Positions 19,442 to 28,827 of a DNA stretch of 38,428 nucleotides are shown here, piece by piece. The position numbers and the translations under genes were made by a program. The number at the start of each line of letters is the position of its first letter. Position 1 is the first letter of the stretch. Source of the DNA: Acidobacteriota bacterium (GTDB lineage Bacteria > Acidobacteriota > UBA6911). The DNA lies in contig JAFGTD010000280.1 of the NCBI GenBank assembly GCA_016934295.1, forward strand, positions 1-38,428, in the 5' to 3' direction. Under the pieces are notes generated by a model. It did not search any database, was not told the DNA's origin, and saw nothing but the letters and a program-made list of their open reading frames with translations.

Positions 19442-20227
19442 ATGCCAATTCCCTGGCAGTTCTTTGCGCTCGCGTACGCAATTTCCTGGGCAATGTGGGG
19501 GATTGTCCTGCTACACAACAACGGACTGCTTGAGGTTCCGGGAGCCGATGCCTTGGTGTACGCGGGTGCGTTTGGTCCCTGCATAGCTGGCCTAGTCTGC
19601 GCCTACGTGGAGGGACGCGCCCCCAGCATCAGGAATTTGCTCCGAGGAATTCTCGCTGTCCGTCAAACCTGGCAAAGCTTTGGATTTACGCTGCTCCTGC
19701 TCCCAGGTCTGATGGCAGCAGGCACATGGGTGGGCGCAAGATTCGGGTTCCATCTTCCACCAGTCTCCGTCCCCATGAACCCGCTTGTACTGCTGGTGAT
19801 CTTCGTCGTGGTCCTCATGTTTGCGGGATTTGGAGAGGAGATCGGGTGGCGAGGCTACGCCCTACCCAGGATGCTAAGTGAGTCGCAATTGTTCCCGGCA
19901 TCACTGGCAATGGGATTTCTGTGGAGCGTCTGGCACGCACCTTTATTTCTGCTCAGCAGCACCGTTCAACACCAAGTCCTTTCTGGTCGCGGCATAATGC
20001 TGTTCCTAGCGTTCGGTATTTGCTTCAGCATTCTCTTTACCTGGCTGTATACAACTACAGGCGGAAGTCTCTTTATGGCGATCTTGTTCCACAGCGTCTT
20101 CGACTTCGCCAGCATCTTCTTGCAGCCTCTCGCGTCAGAACTCGCACTGGGTATTTTTGTCTTGCTCATGGTCCCGCCCACCGCAATAATTGCGGTTACA
20201 TGGTGGATGTCTCCGGAGCACAAGTGA
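19442..20227 (+). CDS. CPBP (CAAX-type) intramembrane metalloprotease
   Basis: A 261-residue polytopic membrane protein with about eight hydrophobic segments. It carries the three CPBP/Abi motifs: EEIGWRGYALPRM (the EExxxR glutamates and arginine), FLWSVWHAPLFLL (motif 2 histidine) and LFHSVFDF (motif 3, His with Asp/Asn). These residues bind zinc and cleave substrates within the membrane; bacterial members process prenylated-like proteins or bacteriocins, or act in immunity and maturation. The ATG at 19442 follows GGAAAG; an in-frame TTG at 19391 would add 17 residues. It stands alone between a 115-bp repeat and a transposase fragment, consistent with acquisition by transfer. No substrate can be inferred. 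Confidence 0.87.
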   Translation: MPIPWQFFALAYAISWAMWGIVLLHNNGLLEVPGADALVYAGAFGPCIAGLVCAYVEGRAPSIRNLLRGILAVRQTWQSFGFTLLLLPGLMAAGTWVGARFGFHLPPVSVPMNPLVLLVIFVVVLMFAGFGEEIGWRGYALPRMLSESQLFPASLAMGFLWSVWHAPLFLLSSTVQHQVLSGRGIMLFLAFGICFSILFTWLYTTTGGSLFMAILFHSVFDFASIFLQPLASELALGIFVLLMVPPTAIIAVTWWMSPEHK

Positions 20228-20245
20228 TGGTGAAATAGTCTGGCC

Positions 20246-20395
20246 GATAGGAAAAACAAATCCCGGTTTTCCCTCGAACCTCTTGATCTCGTCGCGAAAT
20301 TGGCCGCGCTGGTGCCGCCGCCTAGGTTCAATCTGGTGAGGTATTATGGGATTTTCGGAGCAGCCTCGCGCTGGAGGACTCAAATTGTGCCATTC
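20246..20395 (+). pseudogene. IS91/IS801-type transposase C-terminal fragment
   Basis: The frame starting at 20246 reads DRKNKSRFSLEPLDLVAKL, then AALVPPPRFNLVRYYGIFGA and RWRTQIVP. This is the well-known C-terminal stretch of IS91/IS1294-family Y2 transposases (LEPLELxxKLAALVPPPRxxLxRYHGVxAPxxxLRxxIVP). No start, no HUH/Y2 region and no continuation are present. Only about 50 codons remain, immediately after the CPBP protease gene stop. Confidence 0.65.
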
Positions 20396-20476
20396 GATTC
20401 AGGGAAAACCGATTGCGTCCATCCCCCCGGCAGGTTCATTGGTTCAGCTGCATTCGGAAGGATAATCAACTCAAGA

Positions 20477-21457
20477 TCAATGCTTGGCGCTGGAAAAATA
20501 TTTCATGAACTGGGATCGTTCATACAGCACAGGGTCTTTGATATGAGCCTGGCTCAGCTTGCCGATGATATCGGTTATTTTCTTGTAATTCTTTTCCTTC
20601 ATCCATGCTTCCATCTGCCCCAGCATCTCTCTGATATGTTCCGGACCTTTCTTGTACAGGATCGTCGCAATCTGCACAGCTTTGGCCCCGGCCATGAGAT
20701 TTTTTATGACTGCTTGCCCATCGTGAATACCGGTAGTTGAAACCAAATTGCATTTAACGTCATCCGCAAGCATCCCGACCCAACGCAGGGGCAATACATT
20801 TTCCTCCGGGGTACTGAAGATATCCGCTGACACTATTGCCATTTTTTCCAAATCGATGTCCGGTCGGTGAAACCGGTTAAACATCACAACGGCTTTCACA
20901 TTTCGTATGGAAAGATTGTATACTACATTTGCCATACCGGTGAAATAGAACCCGATTTTTGTAGCAATGGGGATGGAAACCTTTTTGTTAACCTCGTCGA
21001 TGATATCGAAATAGATCTGTTCAATCTCTTCGCTTTTCTGTTTGATATTCCCGGGCATAATGAACATATTCAGTTCAAGACCATCAGCACCGGCATCCTG
21101 CAATCTACCGGCAAAGGCAGTCCATTCAGAAGCAGAAACGCAGTTAATACTTGCAATAACGGGAATAGAAACGGCTTTCTTTGCGCTTGAAACCAGTTTC
21201 AGGTACTCATCAAGATTGTGCTGCCTGGTATACCCACGAATATAATCCGCTTCCTCCGCATGAAGAGATTGTTCACCTTTCAAAGAATCCACCTCCATGA
21301 GAATTTGTTCCTCGAACAACGATTTCAAAACCACAGCTGCAGCGCCGTTGGATTCCAGTTTTTTGATGCTTTCCACGGAGTTGGTAAGCCCGCAACTTCC
21401 AACAATGATAGGATTTTTTAATTTCAATCCCATATATTCAGTAGTAAAATCGAGCAT
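20477..21457 (-). CDS. Dihydroorotate dehydrogenase-like flavoprotein
   Basis: A 326-residue FMN-binding TIM-barrel protein of the class 1 dihydroorotate dehydrogenase family. Its start MLDFTTEYMGLKLKNPIIVGSCGLT is typical of the stand-alone 'DHOD-like' group. Other blocks are VIASINCVSASEW, DGLELNMF (substrate/FMN region), PIATKIGFYF, KAVVMFNRFHRPDID, NLVSTTGIHDG and KAVQIATILYKKG (FMN phosphate site). It would oxidise dihydroorotate or a related uracil-like substrate; these paralogues often lie outside pyrimidine operons and their real substrate is unclear. TAGGAGTTAACC precedes the ATG. No pyrimidine genes are nearby. Confidence 0.85.
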   Translation of the reverse strand: MLDFTTEYMGLKLKNPIIVGSCGLTNSVESIKKLESNGAAAVVLKSLFEEQILMEVDSLKGEQSLHAEEADYIRGYTRQHNLDEYLKLVSSAKKAVSIPVIASINCVSASEWTAFAGRLQDAGADGLELNMFIMPGNIKQKSEEIEQIYFDIIDEVNKKVSIPIATKIGFYFTGMANVVYNLSIRNVKAVVMFNRFHRPDIDLEKMAIVSADIFSTPEENVLPLRWVGMLADDVKCNLVSTTGIHDGQAVIKNLMAGAKAVQIATILYKKGPEHIREMLGQMEAWMKEKNYKKITDIIGKLSQAHIKDPVLYERSQFMKYFSSAKH

Positions 21458-21799
21458 GGTTAACTCCTATATTAATGATACTTCTCCTGTCGCTCCACTG
21501 AATAAATTTCAAAAGTGCTCTCAACTTTGCAAAAGAGATCGAAATCAGGAGATTAACTGAAAAGCTGTAAGAACCATAGTAATCAGATTGAGGTGTTAAG
21601 CCAAGCCTTTTCCTGCCGAATGAAGTGCATATCTTCAAGCCTGAGGGGCTCTGCATTGGATCCAACCGGTTCGGGTGGCCTATAGTGTGTCTCTTATTTT
21701 GGAGTCCTAAATTCCCACTACCGCTGACGGCTTACAGACAACGCTCAACTTCCTTTCCAGTACGGGAAAGGATCATCGATTAAGGTATTCGGGTTCTTC
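21458..21799. other. Intergenic region, no gene seen
   Basis: This stretch between the DHOD-like gene and the second 115-bp repeat carries the DHOD-like ribosome binding site and presumably its promoter. I see no recognisable protein fragment, tRNA or strong hairpin. Confidence 0.4.
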
Positions 21800-21914
21800 G
21801 TTTTCCAGGCTGGATAATCGAACTGCACACATTTTCAATTTTTTCAGCTGTTTCTATCCCTCACTGTAGTAAAATCATCTGTTAAAATTCAAGAAAAGCT
21901 TCCATAACACATCT
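21800..21914 (+). repeat. 115-bp direct repeat, copy B
   Basis: Partner of 19043-19157, about 88% identical. It ends four bases before the last codon of the SGNH gene on the minus strand, so it forms that gene's immediate 3' flank. Confidence 0.75.
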
Positions 21915-21917
21915 GAA

Positions 21918-23510
21918 TTAGAATTGCGGGGCGACGGTCTTTAGATAATCAGCCAGGCCGCAGTTCTCCAGGGCACGTATCCCCTCTATTACGCGCCGGG
22001 CGTTGAACATGGCTCCGGCTGCAGAAGTATGCGTGTGGTCGCCCGGTGCATAATACAGCGGACCGACCAGATCCGGACCGAGTTCTTCGAAAATGGACGC
22101 GATGCGCTCGTTGAGGTCTATGAAATAACCTCCGGCTTCCTGCGCGGCCTGCCTGGCCCAAAGCCCCCAGTCCTCGCGGGCACGGGGCAGGCGTCCCTCG
22201 CCATTAAAGTTATTGCGGGGGATAGGGGAGCAGACTATGGCTCTCGCTTCTTTGGCGCGGCTTTCGGCGATGAATTGCCTCAGGTACCAGCCGTAGGAAT
22301 GAACGACTTCATGCCTGCCGGTAAGTTGGTTTTCGATTTCTTCGACTTCGTTGCCGTTGCCGCGGATTGTGCCGCGGGCGCGGAAGCCGTCATTAATGGG
22401 ACCGTCGTCGTTGTGGCCGAACTGCATGATCACATAGTCGCCCGGTTTGATTTTGTTGAGCACCTTATCCCAGAGACCGAGGCTTCGATAGGTTCGGCTG
22501 CTGGTGCCGCCCATGGCGTGGTTTTCAACGTTTATCTTTCTGCGATCGAAATAGTCGGCAATGGGAGCGCCCCAGCCCCATTGTCCGTTGGCGCCGTTAC
22601 CGAGACTTCCGGTGCGTACGGTAGAGTCGCCGATGACATAGAGTGTCGGCAGGCCTGGATCCGAGACGGGTTGGGCATCCGGCATCCAGGGAGCGGTCAT
22701 CCATTCTTCCACCTGTTTGACGATTATATTTGAAGCATAGGGTGCGACCCGTTGTCCTTCGTCGTTGAGGTACTGCGTCGCCGGGCAGGACTCCAGGGCC
22801 TTGAGTCCGGAAACTACTATAGCGGCATTGAGAAAAGCGCCGTCGGAATCGGTATGCGTATGATCCACGGGAAAGAGTTCGCGCACGCGCACAGGGCCGA
22901 GAATTTCATATTGATCGGCGGTCATCTCGCGTATGGGGATGAAGCTCACTCCGGTCTCCTCTGAGACCTCCCGGGCCAGGTTGCTGAAAATGCCGGAGCG
23001 TTCCACCTTGCCGTTTGGCCAGACATTGCGCGCTGTCAGGCTCAGAATGATGGGTGTGGCTCCTTTGTCCCGGCTTTCTTTGATCATTTTACGCAGATAC
23101 CAGCCGTATGTATGGACGACCTCATGTTTGCCTGTGACCTGGTTGTCGATCTCCTCGGTCTCTTCGCCCAGGCTGCGGAGGGATCCGCGGGCGCGGTAGT
23201 TGTCGTTGATGGGGCCGCCGTCGTTGTGACCGAACTGGATCAGTACTATATCACCCGGCTTGAGGTCCGCGACAATGCCGTCCCAAAGGCCTTCGGTAAT
23301 GAAGGTGCGGCTGCTGCGCCCGCCCCGTGCCCGGTTCACCACAGTCAGCCGAGCAGGATCAAAAAATTTCTGCAGATGGCTGCCCCAGCCGTTTTCAGCC
23401 CCATTGCTCGCAGTGGAGTCGCCGGCAATGAAAAGGCCTGGTGTGCCTGCCCAGGCTGGAGCTTCCAGAGTTATCAATGTTAATGCCAGCAGCAGCCATG
23501 AAGATTTCAT
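21918..23510 (-). CDS. Two-domain SGNH esterase (rhamnogalacturonan acetylesterase-like)
   Basis: A 530-residue exported protein (signal peptide 1-21) made of two homologous SGNH/GDSL hydrolase domains. Domain 1 has S32 in IAGDSTAS, a GGRSSR block, N96 in QFGHNDGGP and D216-x2-H219 in DHTHT. Domain 2 has S296 in VIGDSTVR, GGTSSR, N367 in QFGHNDDGP and D491-x2-H494 in DHTHT. Both catalytic sets are complete, so both domains should be active. The layout is that of CE12 rhamnogalacturonan acetylesterases, which remove acetyl groups from pectin backbones before hydrolases act. A GGGGGT site precedes the ATG. The GH28 gene next door (opposite strand) supports a pectin role. Confidence 0.88.
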   Translation of the reverse strand: MKSSWLLLALTLITLEAPAWAGTPGLFIAGDSTASNGAENGWGSHLQKFFDPARLTVVNRARGGRSSRTFITEGLWDGIVADLKPGDIVLIQFGHNDGGPINDNYRARGSLRSLGEETEEIDNQVTGKHEVVHTYGWYLRKMIKESRDKGATPIILSLTARNVWPNGKVERSGIFSNLAREVSEETGVSFIPIREMTADQYEILGPVRVRELFPVDHTHTDSDGAFLNAAIVVSGLKALESCPATQYLNDEGQRVAPYASNIIVKQVEEWMTAPWMPDAQPVSDPGLPTLYVIGDSTVRTGSLGNGANGQWGWGAPIADYFDRRKINVENHAMGGTSSRTYRSLGLWDKVLNKIKPGDYVIMQFGHNDDGPINDGFRARGTIRGNGNEVEEIENQLTGRHEVVHSYGWYLRQFIAESRAKEARAIVCSPIPRNNFNGEGRLPRAREDWGLWARQAAQEAGGYFIDLNERIASIFEELGPDLVGPLYYAPGDHTHTSAAGAMFNARRVIEGIRALENCGLADYLKTVAPQF

Positions 23511-23754
23511 TTAAATAATTACCCCCGGAACTGTAGGCAGTACAGGAAGAGGCTTTTGATCGCCGGGAATTTCGACTGCCCTTCGATTTTATCCTGCCGC
23601 CTGGAGACGGACTTCGCATATCACAAAGTTTTTGGTTAAATCGGCCAAAGGTTATCATAAAATGAAAGGCCCACATTTCAATAAAACCAGGAGCCGGCAA
23701 TGAGAATTCTAAACTTATTCCAGTTATGCGCGGCTTTACGGAGGGCGCCGGCTG

Positions 23755-23985
23755 GTCCGAGTCGGCAGCGGCGCCAATTCGGGCGACTACAACTGGACCC
23801 GCGTGCTCATGGAGAAAGGAGCCCGGCAGGTTGATGCCCTCGGCGCCCATTATTACACCATCGCGGGAGAGGGCTGGGGAAACAAATCGTCGGCTACGGA
23901 TTTCGGGGAGGATCTTTTGATAAAACGAAAACCGTATCGCCGAAAAGATTCAATGGATTCAAGAAAACATCGGACAATACAATAA
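23755..23985 (+). pseudogene. GH51 alpha-L-arabinofuranosidase fragment
   Basis: The frame from 23755 reads VRVGSGANSGDYNWTRVLME, then DALGAHYYTIAGEGWGNKSS and ATDFGED, before losing similarity and stopping at 23983-23985. GH51 enzymes have exactly this segment after the acid/base region (GxNxxDYxWTxxLM ... MDxLSLHYYT ... KGSATxFDE). About 60 codons survive, with no start and no catalytic Glu. It is the relic of an arabinan side-chain-cleaving enzyme, between the esterase and polygalacturonase genes. Confidence 0.62.
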
Positions 23986-24049
23986 CGGTCGAATTGCCCT
24001 CAAAGTCGATTGTGAAGTTAAAAGTGATGTAAAGAAGGAGTCTCCCGAT

Positions 24050-25408
24050 ATGCGCTTCTTTCGGATCCTCGTCATTATTGCGCTGGCCCTGTTGCCGAAT
24101 GCCTGCCATTCGCTGCGCACAACCTGTGACATAACCGAATACGGCGCCGAAGGCGACGGCAAAACAGTCAACACGACAGCCATCCAGGATGCCATCGATG
24201 CCTGTGCTCTCGGCGGCGGCGGTGTTGTCCTCGTGCCCGAGGGCACCTTCCTGACCGGTGCCGTCTTTTTCAAGCCGGGCGTCAATCTGCGTATCGATGA
24301 AGCCGGATGCCTCAAGGGCACGACCAACATGGCCGACTACCGCCTGGTCCAGACGCGCTGGGAGGGTGAGGAGCGCATCTGGGTCAGCGCACTGGTCAAC
24401 GCATTCGGCGTCGAGGGTTTCACCATCAGCGGTAACGGCACCATCGACGGATCCGGCGATGTCTGGCACAGGCTGCCCTTTGGCCCTAAAACCGAACCGT
24501 CCCCCGGGCCGACTCATATCGGCCCCGTCCGCGAAGGCCCGCCATCCCTGGGTCCTACAGGCGGCCTGGATGCGGCGCCGGATTCACCCGCGTATAACCT
24601 CGTAGAAACCGATTTGCCCGGCTATGCCCGCCCGCGCCTGGTTGCCATCCAGAACTGCGACAACGCTACGGTACGGGATATCCACATCCGCAACCAGTCC
24701 TCCTGGGGTGTGTTCGTTCTGTACTCGCGCGATGTCGCCATCGAGAACCTGAACATCCGCGCCGCGCACTATATTCCCAGCAGCGACGGCATCGATATTG
24801 ATTCCTGCGACGGCGTCCTGGTCCGTAACGTCGACATTGACGTCAACGACGACTGCATCGCCATCAAGTCCGGCAAGGACGAGGACGGCCGCCGCGTCGG
24901 CCGCCCCGCGGAGAACATCCTCGTCACTAATTGTATCTTCCGGTACGGCCACGGCGGTGTATCGATGGGCAGCGAAATGTCCGGGGGCATCCGCAATGTC
25001 ACGATCCGGGACAGCGTCATGATGGAGGACAACTGGGCGCCCATCCGTTTCAAATCGCAACCCAGCCGGGGCGGTGTGGTCGAAAATGTTACCTACGAAA
25101 ACATCGAACTGCAGAACACGCGCAAGGCATTCGAATTCAATATGGCCTGGCGCATGGTCAATCCGCGCCCTCCCGCGGATCCGCTCCCCGTTGTGCGCAA
25201 TGTCCATATCATTAATGTCAGCGGCGCCACCGCCAACGTCGGCGACATGACCGGCCTCGACGACAGCCCGATTACTGATGTCGTCTTCGAAAACTGTACA
25301 ATTAATGCCACTGAAAGCGGTTTTGTCCTGCGCAACGTCGAGGATATCGATCTGTCCGGTCTCAAGATCCATGTTCCTGAAGGCGTCGAACCTGTCGTCC
25401 GTCACTAA
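24050..25408 (+). CDS. GH28 polygalacturonase family enzyme
   Basis: A 452-residue secreted right-handed beta-helix enzyme. An N-terminal signal (1-20) ends LLPNAC and may be lipidated, though the lipobox is poor. The family start YGAEGDGKTVNTTAIQDAID is at 31-50. Catalytic signatures are SSDGIDI (D246), NDDCIAIKSG (D267, D268), GHGGVSMGSE (H301) and RFKS (R333, K335), matching the GH28 NTDG/DD/GHG/RIK set. It hydrolyses galacturonosyl bonds of pectin or related rhamnogalacturonan. Residues 140-190 form a Pro/Gly-rich insert. AAGAAGGAG lies upstream of the ATG. A palindrome three bases after the stop may terminate transcription. Confidence 0.92.
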   Translation: MRFFRILVIIALALLPNACHSLRTTCDITEYGAEGDGKTVNTTAIQDAIDACALGGGGVVLVPEGTFLTGAVFFKPGVNLRIDEAGCLKGTTNMADYRLVQTRWEGEERIWVSALVNAFGVEGFTISGNGTIDGSGDVWHRLPFGPKTEPSPGPTHIGPVREGPPSLGPTGGLDAAPDSPAYNLVETDLPGYARPRLVAIQNCDNATVRDIHIRNQSSWGVFVLYSRDVAIENLNIRAAHYIPSSDGIDIDSCDGVLVRNVDIDVNDDCIAIKSGKDEDGRRVGRPAENILVTNCIFRYGHGGVSMGSEMSGGIRNVTIRDSVMMEDNWAPIRFKSQPSRGGVVENVTYENIELQNTRKAFEFNMAWRMVNPRPPADPLPVVRNVHIINVSGATANVGDMTGLDDSPITDVVFENCTINATESGFVLRNVEDIDLSGLKIHVPEGVEPVVRH

Positions 25409-25410
25409 TT

Positions 25411-25427
25411 TCGGTGACTGTCACCGA
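25411..25427 (+). terminator. Palindrome directly after the GH28 gene
   Basis: TCGGTGAC-T-GTCACCGA is a perfect inverted repeat beginning three bases after the stop codon. The hairpin is followed by a mixed AAATTTTC rather than a clean T-run, so terminator function is plausible but not certain. Confidence 0.4.
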
Positions 25428-25649
25428 CGGCCTTACGGGGAAATTTTCTATCCTTATCCCGACTCATCCTTTTATCAGAGCAACAAAATTCTTTAATATA
25501 CAACGTTTGAGGTATAGTATATATGAAATAACAAGAATTCCGTGTACCTGCATTCTGGCTGATATTAAAATAAATCTAACGTGCTACTAAAAGTTCAGTA
25601 TCCGAATAATAATTCTTGTTAATAAGATTTACTTCTACAGGGAGATACT

Positions 25650-27539
25650 ATGTGGCTCAAGTACTGCGTATTAGCGCTCTCATTTATGGCCCTATATGCA
25701 TCTGCTCTGCAATCCCAATATATCGAATGGAGAAACCTGACTGCCGGGGAAATGAAACATGAAGAATGGATCCTTCAGACCGGTTACTTGAAAGGTGGCG
25801 AGCAACTTGTTTCAGCCGGGTTGGATGGATGTATCCGAATATGGGATTCAGAAACCGGCAAGCTCCTGAAGGAGATAGGCACTAAAGAGGAAACATCATA
25901 TTTAGCGATGGTTATCCCATCAGACGGCGAATGGATTGCTGTCGGGGACAACCACGGGATAGTGCATATCTGGAATCCGGTCACGGCTGAGCTCAAAAAG
26001 GAAATCCGGGCGGATGAAAAGCAGATTAATGCGATATCAGTGAGTAGCGACGGCAAACTGCTTGCTGCAGGGGGATCAGAAGGCGTCGTTCGAATATTTT
26101 CTGCGGATAATGCCAAGTTGCTTAAGGAAATTTCTCCTGATAAGGGCAGGATAGTGTCGCTGATCTTTTCGCCGGACCAGGAGATGCTTGCCATAGGTTG
26201 TCTGGATCCGCAAAACAATAAAAGTGGCGGTGAAATTGAAGTCTGGCGATGGGAATCCGGGAAGAAAATCCATGGTATTCCGGGAGCACCGGCAGTTCGC
26301 GGGTTGGCAATTTCTCCTGATGGACGATTGCTGGCGGGATTTGCATTCAAGTTTGCCGTTCGCCTTTACATCATCCCGTATGGTGGAGATAAGGTTCAGG
26401 CCTCCTTCCGGGTCTTGAAAGAGTCCGAGGAACCTGGATATCTGGCCGTTTGGGATCTGAAATCGGGGAAAAGGGTGGCGACTGTCGAGGCGGAATTGGG
26501 TTCCACCGCCGTTGCGTTTTCACCGAACAGTCAATTGCTGACATTGTCCGGAAACAACGGCATGCTCCTGTATGAATTAAAGGATTCTATCTTCGTAGAA
26601 AGGGGAAGATTGGAATCTCAAACGCCGATCGATTCCTTCTGTTTCCTGCCTGATGGAAAATCTTTGGCTCTGGCGCGCCGGCTTCCACGACCGGCGGGAA
26701 GTATTATTCAAAAGAATGCAGACCCTTTTTATATCGCTGCGGTAAATATGAGCCTTCATGGAGAAACATCCACATTCCCTTTGAAGAAGCGGACAACGAG
26801 CGGATCACGGCTGCAACTATGGCATCTCGTTGAACCTTCATCATCATTTACATCCGACTTCCTGAAAGCGCAAATGAAGGTATTAAAAGGCCAAACAGAT
26901 CAAGCGCTCGATGCCTTTAATAAATTGGCGAAAGAATATCCCGATGAAACAGAAGTCTTTCGGGTTCTGTCGATCCTTAATGCTTCAAAGGGGGATACAG
27001 ATACAGCAATAAAAATATTGGAAGACGCCGTAAAAATCAAACCGGCGTCTCCGATGCTGTATAGAACGTTGGGAGATCTGTTTTATCAAAACCAGATGTG
27101 GCGGAAAGCCGTCGATGCCTCTGAAAAGGCATTAGAACTGGAACCGGAGTTTGGACTCGTTAGACATCGCCTTTTTCACACTTATCTCAATTGGGCGAAT
27201 ACTCTTGTTTATCAGGACAGGTCAAAGCAGATTGAGAGCATCAAATTGTTTGATAAAGCAATACAGTTAGTACCGGATGACGCCTTTGCATACAGCCAGG
27301 CAGGGACTGTCCGCTATTTCCTACAGGGCTGCAATGAAGCTATGGAATTCTACTATAATGCGCTGGAACTGCAGCCGGATTATGCCCGGGTTTATTACAA
27401 TCTGGGCGGTTGCTATCGAACTCTGGGAAACCGCGAAAAAGCAATTGAAGCTTACCAGCTTTATGTCAGTATCGACGAGAAAGGCGAAGAAGCCCGTGTG
27501 GAGCGTGCACGGAATTATATTGAGGAATTAAGGAAATAA
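25650..27539 (+). CDS. Exported WD40-repeat plus TPR protein
   Basis: A 629-residue protein with a signal peptide (1-20, ending YASALQ) behind GGGAGATACT. Residues about 40-380 form a WD40-type propeller: GGEQLVSAGLDGCIRIWDSE, WIAVGDNHGIVHIWNP, LLAAGGSEGVVRIFSAD, LAIGCLDP..EIEVWRWESG, and more degenerate blades after that. Residues about 400-629 are TPR units (QMKVLKGQTDQALDAFNKLA, ASKGDTDTAIKILEDAVKI, NQMWRKAVDASEKALELEP, CNEAMEFYYNALELQPDYA, LGNREKAIEAYQLYV). Both modules are protein-binding scaffolds and no catalytic domain is visible. It stands alone, so its partners are unknown; a periplasmic or surface scaffold is the likely role. Confidence 0.82.
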   Translation: MWLKYCVLALSFMALYASALQSQYIEWRNLTAGEMKHEEWILQTGYLKGGEQLVSAGLDGCIRIWDSETGKLLKEIGTKEETSYLAMVIPSDGEWIAVGDNHGIVHIWNPVTAELKKEIRADEKQINAISVSSDGKLLAAGGSEGVVRIFSADNAKLLKEISPDKGRIVSLIFSPDQEMLAIGCLDPQNNKSGGEIEVWRWESGKKIHGIPGAPAVRGLAISPDGRLLAGFAFKFAVRLYIIPYGGDKVQASFRVLKESEEPGYLAVWDLKSGKRVATVEAELGSTAVAFSPNSQLLTLSGNNGMLLYELKDSIFVERGRLESQTPIDSFCFLPDGKSLALARRLPRPAGSIIQKNADPFYIAAVNMSLHGETSTFPLKKRTTSGSRLQLWHLVEPSSSFTSDFLKAQMKVLKGQTDQALDAFNKLAKEYPDETEVFRVLSILNASKGDTDTAIKILEDAVKIKPASPMLYRTLGDLFYQNQMWRKAVDASEKALELEPEFGLVRHRLFHTYLNWANTLVYQDRSKQIESIKLFDKAIQLVPDDAFAYSQAGTVRYFLQGCNEAMEFYYNALELQPDYARVYYNLGGCYRTLGNREKAIEAYQLYVSIDEKGEEARVERARNYIEELRK

Positions 27540-27633
27540 ATCGATATTGGATCGGATCCAATGTTCTTATCGTGTGCATATAAATCATTCTGAATCCCGT
27601 ATCCGTGATTGAAAATATTCTGCGGGACGGTGA

Positions 27634-27789
27634 AGACAAAAACTAATCCGGTTATCTTTTCCTGTCATAGTTACTGTTCCGGCGGCGGCAGGTATTCTGG
27701 CTGCGGTATTTTTTTCATGGGGATATAGAATCGAAGATAAAAATATCCTTCAGATGCAGGACGAAATCGCCGCCCGCAAAGCTCAGTAA
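27634..27789 (+). pseudogene. Short membrane-segment ORF remnant without start codon
   Basis: The open frame after a TGA at 27631 reads RQKLIRLSFPVIVTVPAAAG, then ILAAVFFSWGYRIEDKNILQ and ending AARKAQ before TAA. It looks like the N-terminal transmembrane helix and start of a coiled segment of a larger membrane protein, but there is no ATG/GTG/TTG start or RBS. I cannot assign it; the rest of this 280-bp gap shows nothing. Confidence 0.25.
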
Positions 27790-27819
27790 CGAAACCGATG
27801 TTTTGGTCTGTAATACTCC

Positions 27820-28596
27820 CTACAAGGCAATATAGCCGCCGTCAATCACCATCTCGCTGCCGGTGACAAACTTCGACTCGTCCGATGCAAAAAAGAGGAC
27901 GCCGTACGCAACGTCCTGAGGCTCGCCGTAATGGCCGAGGGGAATATGCTCCATCAGCCGCCGATTGAACGCATCCTGTCCCTCCGGAGCATTTCTCCCG
28001 ACTTCATCCAGCATCGGCGTCCATATCCAGCCGGGATGTATGGAGTTAACCCGTATCCGGTCCTTTGCATAGCAAACAGCATCGGACTTGGTCATCATTC
28101 TCACGGCGCCCTTTGCGGCATGATAGAGGTATGGCGGCGGATTATCGATTCCTGCGACAATGCCGTACACGGACGAGATATTGACAATACTGCCGCCGTT
28201 CTTCTTCATGAAGGGAACGGTATGTTTCGTACATAGGAAAACGCCTTTTGCGTCGATGTCCAGGACGCTGTTCCATTCGGACACGCTTATTTCGTGGGTC
28301 GGCTTGGGGGCTCCGCTGACCCCGGCATTGTTGACGAGGATATCGATGCGTCCGTATTTTTCTCCAACATCGCGGCAGACCCGCCCTATTTCCTCTTCAC
28401 GGGTGACATCCATATGGTGGTACTGCGCCGAGCCGCCGCCGGCGGATATTTCTTTCTCGACTTCGACACCAGGATCGTCATCGATATCGACGACCGTAAC
28501 GTGCGCGCCTTCCAGCGCCAGCAGAATGCTTGTCGCTTTGCCCAATCCTTTGGAGCCGCCTGTGACGATGGCCACTTTGTTTTGAACTCTTCCCAT
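27820..28596 (-). CDS. SDR-family NAD(P)-dependent oxidoreductase
   Basis: A 258-residue classical short-chain dehydrogenase: TGGSKGLG (12-19, cofactor), VDIDDD (36-41, acidic residues favour NAD over NADP), HMDVT, VNNAGVSG (88-95), catalytic S142 (NISSVYG), Y158 and K162 (YHAAK), HPGWIWTPM, and the C-terminal SDESKFVTGSEMVIDGGY. It interconverts a hydroxyl and a keto group; family members nearest this pattern act on cyclohexanol-type, sugar or bile-acid-like alcohols. GGAGTAACAG precedes the ATG. It is a single-gene unit, so its pathway is uncertain, though the acyl-CoA genes in the window would suit an alicyclic or acyl substrate. Confidence 0.9.
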   Translation of the reverse strand: MGRVQNKVAIVTGGSKGLGKATSILLALEGAHVTVVDIDDDPGVEVEKEISAGGGSAQYHHMDVTREEEIGRVCRDVGEKYGRIDILVNNAGVSGAPKPTHEISVSEWNSVLDIDAKGVFLCTKHTVPFMKKNGGSIVNISSVYGIVAGIDNPPPYLYHAAKGAVRMMTKSDAVCYAKDRIRVNSIHPGWIWTPMLDEVGRNAPEGQDAFNRRLMEHIPLGHYGEPQDVAYGVLFFASDESKFVTGSEMVIDGGYIAL

Positions 28597-28633
28597 TCTG
28601 TTACTCCTTTAATGGTGTTTGAGAAGCTCTACG

Positions 28634-28756
28634 CTAATCACAGAGTTGGATACATATCTCCCCTACTGTGGACATTGTAACGATGTTGTAATAAAGCGCA
28701 TCCGAAAAAGATGGATTTTCGAGCCGCATAAAATCGAGTGTACCGATTACGGTTAC
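28634..28756 (-). pseudogene. Potassium-channel pore fragment
   Basis: The minus-strand frame ending at 28634 reads VTVIGTLDFMRLENPSFSDA, then LYYNIVTMSTVGEICIQ before a stop. This closely follows the pore helix and selectivity filter of two-TM K+ channels (GTLxFMxxE..SFxDALYxxIVTMSTVGYGD), but the filter is cut after TVG and the upstream helix is missing. It is a short relic; the assignment is by motif memory. Confidence 0.42.
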
Positions 28757-28827
28757 CTGATGCCTGCGGCATGGTGTCTGGTCATCCTGTTTCTGAATGC
28801 GGGCTTCTATGCCGTCAGTCAAAGTCG

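Noticed and set aside
24584..25405. 273-codon minus-strand open frame
   Set aside because: It is a mirror frame of the GH28 gene; the Asp/Val-rich pattern is typical of an antisense shadow.
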